From assembly GCA_964019055.1 (NCBI GenBank), contig OZ025208.1, positions 9,120,539 to 9,184,538 of the forward strand: a DNA stretch of 64,000 bases, written 5' to 3'. A program made the position numbers and the translations under genes. Below, piece after piece: positions 23,448-37,200 of the stretch (positions are counted from its first letter, which is position 1; every line of letters starts with the position of its first letter). The notes beneath the pieces are model-generated. The model worked only from the letters and a program-made list of their open reading frames with translations. It had not been told where the DNA came from and did not search any database. Source of the stretch: Anthopleura xanthogrammica. Lineage: Eukaryota; Cnidaria; Anthozoa; Actiniaria; Actiniidae.

Positions 23448-25258
23448 ATTTTCAGATTAAAAATAAAAAATACATTCCTTGATCGTTACTCTTAGGTATA
23501 TTCTAAGATTTGGAATCGGTTATTTGAGCTTGGACAGTCGTTTTGAAATCGAATTCTCCTCATGTTTGCTTCGCTCTAGATTTGGAGACCTCGACTTCCA
23601 AGAAATAGTTTCTACACAGTTTCTTGGAAAGGCGGGAAGATCCAACGTGACTCATTGTTTAGCGCCACAATATAGGTCACAGAGGGTCGTATGTGTAACA
23701 GAAAACATGTATAATAGTTATAAATAACCGTATACATTGTAAGCTTAATGATCGAAGGTTATCTTTAAAAACTCAGGTCGTATCTATCGAAATTCTTTCC
23801 ATTTCCAATGCAAACTTTTAATTTATTACTTTAATCAAGAAACTTTTAATTCCTTGAAATATTTGTATACTCACGTTCTGTTGAATTCTGTACTGCTTCC
23901 TATAAGGCCATTAATGGAGTAAAAGAAATCATTTTATGATAAAAACCCTCTCCTTGTTGTTGGAGTATGTTCGAAGACATGCTTGAATCAAATCAACTGC
24001 AAGTGAATGGTTTCTCGTGACAAGATAAAAGACACGCGCAAACGCGTCAATTTTGGCGGGAAAATTCTGTTTGTCCACAATCCATGGGAGTGGCATAGCA
24101 GCCACAGAATATAAGCAAAATAAAAAATAAAAATTTATACTCCAACTGCACCAAACAGAATTTTGAAGAACAATTCGTACTAGGAAGAAAAAATACAAGC
24201 ACACACTTTAAAGAAATGCTCTTGATCGCGGACCGGAAGTCGTTTTCTTACATCACACATTTACATGGAGCTCTTGCACTACATTTTACCTGATTTTTGC
24301 ATTTTCTCGTTCATGTTAAAACAATATACCTCAGTCATCGTGAAAATGCAAATAATTCAATAAAAGGCACATTTGTTTAAAAACATTTTTTTATTTGTCA
24401 CGTTAAGTGGGAGGATCCCTGTGGCTCAAATCAAACCCCCGCGGGTGTGGCGCGGAGTCCTCCCTAAAAGGTCTACCTGAAATGAGGTAGGGCTACCTGC
24501 CTAATTTCTAATGAACACGTTGAAAGTTTAATGCAAGTATCTGCTATATTTATCTTCCAATATGGTGGAATACTTATGGTGCCATAATCATAATATAGAC
24601 CTTTTTATGCATATTGTTATTTATTCATTCATTTATATTTTTCGGGGGGGGGGGGGGGGGGTGCGGAATACTCTCGACCCTAGTCCAGAGCCAACACACT
24701 GATGCGCATGTGGCGAGACGAAACGAGAAGTGTAAAGAGACTGGTAAGAATCGTAAAAATAAAAGTGGGACCCAATTTTTTCAGTATTTTTCTTATTTCG
24801 TGCCCGCGCTGTTTTCCTTTTATTTTTGCGATATAAATTAATAACGTTGATTTATATCACGGTGAGAAAAGTGGGACCAGTTCTAACCAGTTAAGACTAA
24901 ATCGACCCAAGAGCCCTATCATTTTTACTGCGCAGGCTCATGGAAGAGCTTTTTAATGGTAAAACACATCAAGCCCAAAGTAAACTGATCTTGCTATAAA
25001 AATAAATTCCGCAGCTAGCGAAGAATGCTAATACTAAGAACAACGTCCTAGAACAAAGCCAGATAAATCGGGGAAGTTAAACTAGTGACACGCAGGACCT
25101 CCCATGCTTGTGGGATTCGTCTCAAGTGAACACAGGTAGCCCCAGGAGCCCATTTGAGAACTTCATGATCATATTGTGCTTCGGCTGTCCATTTCTAAAT
25201 CCTTAGATCCGCCCAGCCAGAATTGTAGTCTTTCAGCAGTACCTCAGCAGTCCTGTTG
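23448..25258. other. Spacer between MIB copies A and B
   Basis: This 1.8-kb spacer should hold the promoter of copy A (near its right-hand start) and the 3' flank of copy B. No TATA box or other element can be supported. It contains an 18-base G run (24644-24661). A minus-strand frame at 23935-24204 has no recognisable domain. Confidence 0.4.
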
Positions 25259-28200
25259 TTACTGATATGAGACAATTCTTTCTGCTATTACAATCATACA
25301 AATATGACATTTGTACAATTTTCTAGCGCACTCTTTGCAGCACTTGTGACCACATGGCCGAAATACCACGTTGCTTGGTGTGTCTTCCATACAAATTTGA
25401 CAATTTGCCACACGCTCTAGGTAGTCTATTTTTTTCTCATAAGCCATTTTGATGTCTGTTAAGGACGAGAGTGGAGCCTCCGTTCCTAGACATGGCAAAA
25501 GCACAAAATTAGTTAGTGACGTGGTCTGGAATTTTACAAAAATATATATATTCCCAATTCCTTTGCATTATTAAACAACATCTGGGTTAATAAAATAAGC
25601 GCAAGTGTAACTCACAGACCGAATTGGAATTTTGCAAATGATGTAAAACCGAAGTACCCGAAGTGAAACCCATGAACTATAAAAAAGAGGGCATCCTTTT
25701 CCAGGCAAATCGACAAATTCAACGTTCTCTGAAATTCTATTTCATTTCCCATTTGCAAAGCAGCGCAAGAATGAATAAGACAGTTGACATTCCCATCCAC
25801 TGACAACTTGCCGAAATATGTGCGACATCTTTGAGACTAATAGTACACTTAGTTACCTGGATCAATTTTGCTACTGATTTTTTGTTGGCACTGGATGCAA
25901 ACTCTTGCCCTCACGGAGCACCCTGTATATAAAAAATAGCAAGTAAATACGATTAGAAAGTACGCAATTAAAAATATAATATGTACTTATTGACTGAGTG
26001 GGAGGTCCGAACGGGAAAATATTTGGCTCGAGGTCCTGAAGTACGGAACGAGCGCAGCGAGATCCGTGCCAAGGACCGAGAGCCAAATATTTTCCCGTTC
26101 GGACCGACCTTAACTCAGTCAATAAGCATTTTATCATATGACCACATATAAAAAATCGATTTCAAGGCGTTTTTAATAAATGCGAATCAAAATGCGTAGT
26201 TTTTACATGATCGACGGCAGCGAGTCCGAACGGCGAGTCCGAACGGGAAATTATTACACTTTTCGGAAAAGCGTACTTTTTTTGCTGACGACATTTTCCC
26301 CAAAGGTTTTTTTTAGAATCACGCGTACAGTGAAATACGGTCGTATGATAAATATTCTTAATTTGCGCTAAGAAGTTAGAGTCGCGCCAACACTGACGGT
26401 GTACTCTTAGCTACTCTTTCTCTTCTTTTGAGAACCTTCCACGTGCATCCAGAACTTGATATACGCACTGTGCAAATGACCATTGCTTTAATTTAATAGT
26501 ATTTTCGTATTTTTGGAATCATAGACCTCTTTACCTTGGGTACATTATTTTTCTATTTCAGACCACGTATCATTCCCTAGATTATCATTTCTTTGTTTAG
26601 CGGTTGCACATGAGAAGAGACATGAATATGGATACAACTCAAACAAAGAATCTTCTTCTCAAGAGAATGAAATGTGGTTTGAAGTGAGAAAACATTACGT
26701 TCAAGGTAAAGAGGTCTATTCTGCACCAAGCACATGGTATTTATAAATATTTCCCCTTGACAAACATTGGATATGCGTGCTTAACAAGGCCCATCCTGAA
26801 GTTCAACGTAAAACATCATTATCATAAGTCATTTTTGACCTTGATTGAGTATTGCCATTACATACCTTGACACAAGACTTTGTGGTTGCAAGGTTTGAAA
26901 ATCACATCTGCTTTCTCCTCCCTACAAAAACGACACAGTTCATCCTATAGAATAAAAAGCAAACAAAATTTTAGGTCAATGTCATTGAAGGACTACAACT
27001 CATAAAACTTAATATGGCGATCAAACTTAAATAATAAAGCGTAACTCTGAAAGTGTCACCAAACTTTAAAGTGAACCTTTTGTCTTTGAAATCGTCTGCG
27101 CTATCCTGAATTGATAGATATCAAAAATCCATCAAGGCGAGGACACACGGTGCAACATTGCACGCAATATTGCAGGCAATGTTGCTTGCAACGGCGTGCT
27201 GCTCTCAGCAGATGAAATGCGATAGTTGTGATTTCATAAGCTTTATCAACATATAACTTGTAACCGCGCCTAGCAAATTTCATGCGACCTCGCAAGGAAA
27301 GTTGCAACGTGTGACATCCCTCCTAAATACACATTGCAAGCAATATTGCAGGCAACGTGGCATCTTGTTGTCCTAGCCTTTACTCAGCATTATTTGTGCA
27401 GACGACGCTTACTCACCTGTACGTTAGACTTTTGGGATTGAACCATTTTTGCCTTTTCATTTGAAGAGGTCTTTATTTCAGATGCTACAACACGATTCCA
27501 TTCTGATTCCGCAGAAGAAGCGCCTTCAAAATTTGAATTACATGGGCGGCCATCTTCTAATTTCATGTTCGCTAATGCCATAGGTATATCTGCAGCAGGA
27601 GTAGCCTCAGCAGTAGATGGTCCAGGCCTAGGCTCAGGCCCAGGCATAGTGGCCATAACCCTGGTATCTACCGGTCTTGAAAATACTGCTGTTCCTCCTG
27701 CTAGAACAACTGCTGGAAGCTTTGAAACCGGCGAAGGAGGATTAGGTGGAAGAGGATTAGGTGGACTCAGCATTGCGGGAGCAACGGGTGGTTCTATGAA
27801 ACTTTTAGTTGAATTAGGTATAGGTTTTGAAAATGGTTGGGGAGGAATCTTTGAAGGTTCCCTTGGAGAACTTGGCGAAGGTGGTGGCAGGTTAGGATTT
27901 ACTGGAACAGATGAACGTGTGGACTGCGGGCCAACTGTCCCAGGCGAGGGAGCTCGAGCGCAACCTGGAGAAGGTAGTGACAGGTTAGGATTTACTGGAA
28001 CAGATGATGCTGTGGACTGCGGACCAATTGTCCTCGGCGAGAGAGCTCGAGCACAACCTGGTACTGGTCGTGCTGGTGTAGCCAAAGTAGTTAGTGTTCC
28101 ACCTTGTTGTTTATTTCTTCGCCTGTAAAAATATTAGATCAAGTTAGTAACTATTTATTTAAAGATGAAAAAAGTTACGATCATTCTTGCAAATGAGGAC

Positions 28201-31200
28201 CAACTGTCACTGATCGACGACGTGGACAGATCAAAGAAGCAAAAAAGGACCGATACATATGAATCAAAAATAACGATAAAGTAAGATGCACAACATGGTG
28301 GAGGTGCATGACAGGTAATGGCGGATTGACACGGTACAACTTTTGCTTACAACTGTCGCACGCAATCAGCTTACGCCATGCTTACAACACGAATTTGCTT
28401 GGTGTAAATCAGCGCTTTCCCTTACCATACACAACAGTTGTAAGCCGTTGTAAGCAAGTTGTAGGGTTGATTTACACGAAGCAATTTTGTAAGCGTGGAG
28501 TAAGCAGATTACATGCGACAAGTTGTACCGTATAAATCGACCTATAAACATACACTATATCTTGTCGCCTGAGCATCCCCTTCAATTCTTCATCGATACA
28601 AAGGTCCAGTGGGGTTTTTCCTTGATGATTGCTGTAGTCAGTTTTTGCTCCGCCACGGACGACTAGGAAAAGTGCAATGGCTTTTTCAGCATCGTTGCCT
28701 GTTGGACCATCCAAGCCAAGAGCCTGTAAATTAACCTGGGTCAAAAAAGAAAAGACAAATTATATATAGTTGCTAGTTAGTTTGCAATCACTTTGAAGGA
28801 AATAAGATAATAATTTGGTCGCCACATCGTTTGCTATAACAAAAGACATGGCCACCATATTGGATGACATAACAAGAGACATGGGCACTCTCTTCTTCGG
28901 AGAGAAACCTTTGAAGCTGCCGTAGGTTGCGTAATGCATCGCATTTTTCTTTATTCAAATATAGGACTGAGAGTTTTAGAAGAAGCTTTATCCCTAGTGC
29001 TGTCGCGGTTTTTAATATAAACTTGTAGTAGAAAAGTATTATAGAATGTTTTACAATTTCATTAAGTAAGTGTCGATTATATCGGACCATCTTTTTAATA
29101 TTTGTTATAAATTAGTAGTTTTTGCGATTTTAGTGAATACTGCAATTCACAGAATGGTGCAAAAGTATTATCAATAAATCTTATTTATTATTATAAGCTA
29201 AGGACAAAAAGAAGGAGATGATATGACAAAAGACATGGCCACCATGCTGGAGGATATAAAAAACATGATTGCCATTACGGAGAACGTACCCCTACGTATG
29301 CAATGCAGTGTTTCATGACGGCAACATGAAGGGGTGTGTCTCCTTCTTTATCTTCCACATTAACGTCTACTCCATGCTCAATCAAAAGTTCGATCATCTC
29401 CTTGTGACTCCTTGACACAGACAAAGCTAAAGCTGTCATCCCCTCATCGTTTCGCATGTTGATGCTACAGTGCCCCTTAAAAAAATGATATTTATAGCAC
29501 AATTATTAACAACTTAACTATTACAATCGAAAAAAAGTTAAAAGGAAGAAATTAAAAAAGAAGGAACGAGGGGGAAAAGTAAAAGAAATGGAAAATAACG
29601 GAAAGCAAACGAAACAAAACGAAAGCAAAGCAAACGAAAGCAAAGCAAACGAAAGCAAAGCAAACGAACGAAACGAAACGAAACGAAAAGAAAAGAAAGC
29701 AAAGCAAACGAAACGAAAGCAAAGCAAAGCAAAGCAAACGAAACGAAATAAAAGCAAAGCAAACGAAAACAAAGCAAACGAAACGAAAAGAAAAAAAAGC
29801 AAAGCAAAGCAAACGAAACGAAAAGAAAAAAAAGCAAAGCAAAGCAAACGAAACGAAAAGAAAAAAAAGCAAAGCAAAGCAAACGAAACGAAAGCAAAGC
29901 AAAGCAAACGAAACGAAACGAAAGCAAAGCAGAAAAAGGAAAAAAGAAAAAAGACAAGGAAAGGAATGAAAGATTGACGACTAACATGACGTATAGACGG
30001 CTGGAAAGACAAATTTTACACAACAGATAATGCACTTGATTTCTATATTTGTATATTCCCATAAGGTTTCAAAAACCAAAGATTTTGAACAAAGCACATT
30101 TTACTCTCCATTAATCCTTGTGAATAAAAATCTAGTCAGTCCTGTTTTCACAGGATCCAAGCTTACCGACAGTATCAAAAACCTGGCAATTTCATGATGG
30201 TTGTTTATTGAAGCGACATGTAGCGCTGAAAATCCATCTTCTTTGGTAATGTCCACTAAACCTGGAAACTTTTCGATCAATAGCTTGACTGCACTGAAAA
30301 CAAATACAACAACAGCACAGGTTTTTTTCAAAGTAAAAATGTATGTAGAAAGAAAGATAATACATGTACAACATATTTATCGAAGTAACAATATTTGTAT
30401 TATGATCATCCGGGTGGATGTAGTCGTGAGAAGGACTGTTTGATGTGACTGACGTTTCGACAACCTGAGCGGAAGTCATCTTCAGAGTCAAGTGAAGGAT
30501 AAAGTCAGATAGGTCATATCTATACTGCCACGATACACAATATGTATATGTACAACACTAAAACAAGAACCCATACCAAAAGGAGGGAACTCGCCCAAAT
30601 TGTTGCCTGTTGCTCGTTGCCCAAAATTGTTATCGCAGATCGCAATATATAGCCTACTATATACTGCTATTTCAAAAAAAGGTTGGTGAAGGTTGTGTTG
30701 CATGCTGCATGTTGCATGTTGCATACCAAGATTGAATTGTATTATATGCATATGTAATATTGTCAGCAGAGAAGAAAATTTTCCGGGAAAACTTGCAGAC
30801 AAAGTTCAGTAAAATTTCATATTGTTGTAACCTTTTGATGATTGGATTTACATCGCACAAGGTGCAATTTACTATGCAAATGCAACATGCAACGAAACCT
30901 TCATCAAACTTTTTGGAAATACAGTCATTGTCAAAAAGGTTGTCCTGTGAAAAAAGACATAAAGACCAAAAGAAGTATCACGTGATGATTTGCTTATTTG
31001 TTTTAAACGATATAGATTCTGGTTTCAAACTCTATAATGAATAACAATGAAGAGAGAATAATAATTATGAACTCTACTTATACAATGATTGCTGGTATAA
31101 TAATAATATCTAATACTTATATTGCGCATTTTAACATTTGAAATATGATCAAATGCGCATACGAGCATTAAGAGCGAGTGTATTAGGTATCTCGTGACAT

Positions 31201-34200
31201 TTCTTTTGGTCTAAATGTCTTTTTTGGTGGACAACATTAATGACATTGACTGTATATGTATATACTGTTTTACGAAATTTTTATTAAGTTCCCCCTCCCT
31301 TCGCTTCCTCGCCAATTTAAGATGCCCAAGCTTCCTGGAAGCTTGTTGGAATGAACTCGAAATGTCGAACCAAAGTACTAATCATAAGGATTGAACTAAG
31401 ATCCGCTAGCTTAGCAGGTTTCCAATTACTAACAGAATGGACTTCCGAATCCTCTTTAGTATTCGATATACTCTATAAAATGTAGGCACACACATAAATC
31501 AGAACTTACTGTTGACAGTCTTTTAGACAGGCCAAATGTAGTATGTTAAATCCATTTGCATTGCAAATAGTAGGATCCAAGTTCTTGACTTTGATTAAAT
31601 AGGTGAATATGCTATTTTGACTGCGTAAAATTGCTTCATGTAAAGGTGTATCTCCCAATACGTCCTAGTATAAAAATAATGATAATAACGCGTAGATAAA
31701 ATGATAAAAATGTAGGTTGCGCGTAATGTATCCTCACTGAAAACGGGGCATTGATTCACTTGAGAAAGTACAATGATATCAGGGACGAAGATCCAATAAA
31801 GAATCATGCTTCATAAAAGCCCCCGCATCGTTTACCTTTTTAGAGAATTTATAAAATTAATTTTGATCTTGCAAACTGCAAGAAGGGGATGAGAAGGGGC
31901 AGGTTCACCTGGTTCCACTAGAAACATAAGCCATCAGCAAGTACGATACAGTATATGTTTTCTGACATGAATTCCCAATGATGAATCTTACCTGGCGATT
32001 AACATCGCAGTGCTTAGATTGTACCAGAGCAGCCACACCTGCTTCGTTGCCTCTTTGAACAGCGAGATGGAGAGGTGTTACTTTAGTTCGGTCCAAATCG
32101 GTTGGATTCACTTTAGAATTGGCAGAAAGCATGACTACAACACATACACCAGTTTCGTCGCTGAAATGACAAGAATGAAATGGATGGATTAACGCATTTG
32201 CGCTAATAAACGGTTAGGAAGAAACGATTAGGAAAAAGGAAAGAAGGATAAAAGGAAGGAAGGAATAAACGATTAGGAAGAAACGATTTGGAAGAAAGGA
32301 AAGAATGGAGGAAGGGGAGAAAAGGGAAAGGGGAGGGGTTGAGTTGCTGAATAGGTAGACGGACGGATGGGTGGATGATCATATGGGCCGGTAGGTGGGT
32401 GGATGGATGGATAGATGGACTGCGCACATATCGAGTGTGCTAATCTTCAATACAACGGGTTATATCCTTCCTTCCTTCCTTCCTTCCTTCAAACAAGCAA
32501 CGCACGATGGAACAACTCACCCATAAGCAGCATGGTGTAATGCTGTGTAACCTTCCTCATCCTATAAATAAGTATTAAATAAAATTAGGCATGCGAGTAG
32601 ATGACAAAAGAAATAAGATTGTAAGATGTTGAGTCACAATTACCCTCAGTTCTTTGTCAGCTCCGTTTTCCAGTAAAAAAGACACAATCTCAGATTTTCC
32701 TTGATGGCAGGCAACTTGTAGGGGCGTTTTGTTGCTGGAAAACTTATGATTTACCTAGATAATAGTGTAACAATGAGGTATGTACATGGAAGGAAATAAC
32801 AGAACAGACAGGGAGAGAAACAAACAAAGATAGAAAGGAAGGAAGCAAAGAAGTAAGAAAGCAAGGAAGGTAGCAACGAAGCAACGAAGCAACGAAGCAA
32901 CGAAGCAGCGAAGCAGCGAAGCAGCGAAGCAGCGAAGCAGCGAAGCAGCGAAGCAGCGAAGCAGCGAAGCAGCGAAGCAGCGAAGCAGCGAAGCAGCGAA
33001 GCAGCGAAGCAGCGAAGCAGCGAAGCAGCGAAGCAGCGAAGCAGCGAAGCAGCGAAGCAGCGAAGCAGCGAAGCAGCGAAGCAGCGAAGCAGCGAAGCAG
33101 CGAAGCAGCGAAGCAGCGAAGCAGCGAAGCAGCGAAGCAGCGAAGCAGCGAAGCAGCGAAGCAGCGAAGCAGCGAAGCAGCGAAGCAGCGAAGCAGCGAA
33201 GCAGCGAAGCAGCGAAGAAAAGGGATCCAAGAAAAGTTATTTAAAAATAGAACAATTAGAAAACCATTTATTGATAACTAGAAAACTACTTATTTATCTT
33301 TATATTTCTCAGCAAAGTTGACTATGGGGAATTGTATAACGTATTCATATTTTATTGTTAACTCGAACATCTTTAATATCATTTGAGCTTGATAATGGTG
33401 TTAGATGAACAACGAAATGTCGTTCATTTTGTGACTAGTTTTACCATATAATCTACATCCAAAAATATATTATTGAAAGTTGATTATGTGTCGGGAAAGT
33501 CCTTATGTACTCTGAGAAAAACAATGACTTACCAAGGCTTTGTTGTTACCAATAATTTGTTTGACTTTGTCCAAGTCCCCAATAGTTGTAGCCACCAAAA
33601 GGGTTTCAGGTGAACCGATTCCTGAACTGGAAGAATTTGACACTCCTTCAAGCATAGCGTGAAGCAAAAGTTCTACAAGAAAAGAACACTCATTCTGTCA
33701 GTCACCCATTTCTACATGAAAATCAAAAGCATGGGTTACGTACGTGGTGATGAAAGTACTCGCCCTCACTAATGCGACCCGGGTGTGATTCTCCAACTAG
33801 ATGTATAAAGGTGTATAAATACGAGCAACAAAATTGAGCAAACTTGTCGCGCAACATTGTTGCGCTGCAAGTCAGTGCAGAATGAATTTTGCTCGTATCA
33901 CCACCCCGCACGCAATACATTTTCATCGTTGCAAAGAGTAGAAAGAGCTTCTACTTCTGTAACAAAGTCGCGCCACAAAATTTGTTTGTTGTACGGGGTG
34001 GTAATACGAGAACATTCTCTCTGCAACTTGCAAAGCCATAATGTTGCGCGACAAGTTGCAAGATTTTGTTGCTCGTATTTCCACGCCTTTAAAGTTAGTT
34101 CTTGGTTATCTCAAGAACTTTGATTCCTCCCGCAAATATATAGAGTTCAAGAAAGAACATGATCGACAATTGCACAATAAAAATGAGCTCTACAAAAGTT

Positions 34201-37200
34201 CTTTCGACAAACTGTCGTACTTTTGTGCATCATTCGACTAAACTAACCCACTTCTAAGGCCCGGTTTACACTTGCAGCACAAACATTTATAAGCATACGT
34301 ATGGTAGGTCTTCCCTTAAACATGCAACAAGAGCCACTAGCTCAGTACTGTTTGCGCACGTTGCTGATGCTGATGTTTGTGATGGAGCGGCGCAGGGCTG
34401 AAAAAATCTAGTCTGACCAAACACTGACCTAGAGCAGTTGTAGCGCTGGCAGAAGGATCTTCTTGTCCTGCAGGCCTTCTCTCCTCTTCTTTGGACTCCA
34501 AAATAAGAGCATCTGGATTAAAAACCCAAACACGACCTTCGATGCTAACCACCATATCTCCGTTATCAACAACTCGAATGACTTGACCAGTTTTCCCTAA
34601 TATCTGAAAAATATAGGTCATATATAATAACAGAGTGAGAGAGAGAGGTCCATACCGTATGTATATTAGGAATAAAAAATGGCACCCGTGTCTACATAGA
34701 CCACCGTTACAGCACGTCGGAATGCAGCTCAATTTTGTGAGACAAAACAATCGATCCCAATTCTCAAGAGATTGAAATTGTTTTGTTTTTTTAATAAACA
34801 AGCTATATGCCCAAATAAATATATTTAGTTTGTTTTGTCCTCCAAATTGCTTTGATGTCACGTGCAAGGGCTCTATACTGTGAAATAAACACGATGGGAG
34901 CTTCAGATCAAGAGCAAAGTCAAGCTTAAATGTTTTGCATATTTTGCCATCCAGCAGAATTGTCCTGTGTGCTTGCAGAGTTTTGCAGAGTAAGCTCTTT
35001 ATCACTTCCGCCAAAGCAGTAGGAAACTAGTGGAAAATAGCCTGGGGATCTAGGAGCCCTTTTTCATTCCATCTTCATTCAGTTCCTCGATTTCTAGCTA
35101 TTGTCACTTTGATTTATCATTCTTGATATTTTACATACATTTTCCATAGCGTTATTCCATCCTCCATGACCTTCTTGGAGATTCATCAACGTCTCTTTGT
35201 TGTTGGAAACTCTGACTTTGTCTCCAGTTCGTAATCCTGTTGTCACCTAATGAGAGATCAAGAGCGGTAGATCATGCGTACCTTTTAAAACCAAAGCGAA
35301 AACATATTGAAAATGTACAGTATTGTACCTTACAAAGTGCTTCGGGATGGAATACCCACTTGAGTAGTCCATATCGGACATGGACATCACCGTCTTCATC
35401 AATACGACTAACTCTACCTACTTGTCCAATCACCTTTAAAGATAACAGAGAAGATGAGAGGTCAGCACAGACAAGGGGACATGTTGCATGTACGAGTGGT
35501 GAAAGGCACCCTTTGTGTGCACGCCATTTATACTGAAGGGTTACGCGATAATCAAAGAGGTCACCCCAGATAAGGGGACATGTTGCATATACAAGTGGGA
35601 AAAGCCAGTGTGCACCGCTATTTCTACTGAAGAGTCAGGTGATAATCAAAATGACGTTTCCATTGGTTGTTGTTTATTTTGCGCAAGAGCAACGCAGATG
35701 GCATGACGAAAAATAGAGTGTTTTTGAGTCGTTTTGACCTCACATCGAAACCATTTTTTCAATTCATTTATTGTTGCAGAGTGTAGGAGCGTATAGGAAT
35801 ATCGTTCCACTATCAGGGTTTTTTCATTTCATTCTTGGAATATTGACCCGGGAATCAGTGATGAGAACCCCAAAAAGAGTGAATACTGTGCAAACTCACT
35901 CTTTGCATTCCATCTACCCATCCACCATGTCCTTCCGCCATTTGCTTCAGTGTTTCAACGTCCAGTTCCGTTTTTACCATGTCTCCTTCTCGCAGTTCTT
36001 TCCCTCCTGTATAAGCGGGCCTGGGCAAGTTGATCGTAGATGCCACAGGGAGATGGTCTTTATAGTACCAAGGGCCATTTGCAGCTTTGACAAGACATAA
36101 ATCCACCTATTCGAGAGTTACAATGTAACAATAACAATTATTATTTATTATTATTATTAGAAAACAAAATATGCCACAAATGTCTTTAAAAATTTTTTTT
36201 TTTTTTTTTTAGAAAATCTCTTTTTCTATCTTTCGCAAAAAGATTCAAAGGCACGGCTCGGCTAACTTACAGATCGAGTTTGAATATAACAATGTGGGGT
36301 ATTCTTTGTTTGCGCATGACGTCATAGCGGCCATCTTGCTTGAATTTAACAAAAGAATTGTCAATGAACTCTTTTGTTATATCAATCAACATTGCTGCCG
36401 TTTGTTATTTCACTCCCTTGGGAATGAGCAACTTGGTGTTAGGAAAGTGGAATATCCGGAAAAGGAAAGAGCCAAAAAACTCTATTCACCTGTGATGCCG
36501 ATGCCAGAAAGTGGAACCCGAGACCCCAGAGGAGAGAGGTGAGAGTATTACCGCTACACCACCCTTGATAACCTAATGTACACTGTTAATGTTAACTTAC
36601 TTTGCCTTCGTATCCAACTCTATGCTTCGTTTCATTAGAGTTACCCCAGTTTACGAGGACTGCACTCCTGAGTACATTTTCCCATGCTGTTAGCCCTACG
36701 ACGCCTCCAACTTTCGCACCCAACTCATTGTCTAATGCCCAGTCCCGTCCTTGTTTCACCTTGGCGCCAGGGAACATCCCGTTGGAGCGAATCTTTTTTA
36801 TATCGCCGTCAGAGCGCTTTCCAACAATAGTTCTGAAAAATCAAAAATCAGAAATTCTAGTCTTCAAAAGCAAATGAACATCTAAAAACGCTTTTATGTG
36901 AACACGAGGCTATAGTCAATCCAGAACAATGGTTCTTTAAAGTGTATGCATCATGTTTATCGAACGGCCTATGATGTCATTAAAACCACCCTCTATTAGT
37001 GACAGTTAGCCTATCTCAAGACTTCATCATCACGTGCTTACGCTATTTCTTTCTGAACTTACTGAATCTGCCGCTGGGCGTCTATGGACAGTAAGTAATT
37101 CGGTATTATTCACTCACCCGTTGGTTCTGTCGTTCGATATGTGGAAACGCATAAACGCATGGTTCTTGTCATGTACATCATTCATGTAGCAAATACTGCA

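Noticed and set aside
23929..24204. Minus-strand frame with a hydrophobic start, upstream of copy A
   Set aside because: It has no recognisable domain. The hydrophobic stretch is low-complexity and not a clear signal peptide.
29521..30062. Open frames rich in Phe/Leu/Cys or Lys/Asn
   Set aside because: They come from the AAAGC/AAACG satellite and lie inside an intron of copy B.
32751..33230. Open frame with LLRCFAAS repeats resembling a repeat protein
   Set aside because: It is the 8-bp GCAGCGAA satellite read in frame.
34337..35014. 225-codon minus-strand frame as an independent gene
   Set aside because: Only 34429-34603 is coding (linker exon of copy B). The rest is intron and MITE sequence read through.
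36475..36580. Possible tRNA gene
   Set aside because: A- and B-box-like sequences are present, but no acceptor, D, anticodon and T stems form. A tRNA-derived SINE fits better.
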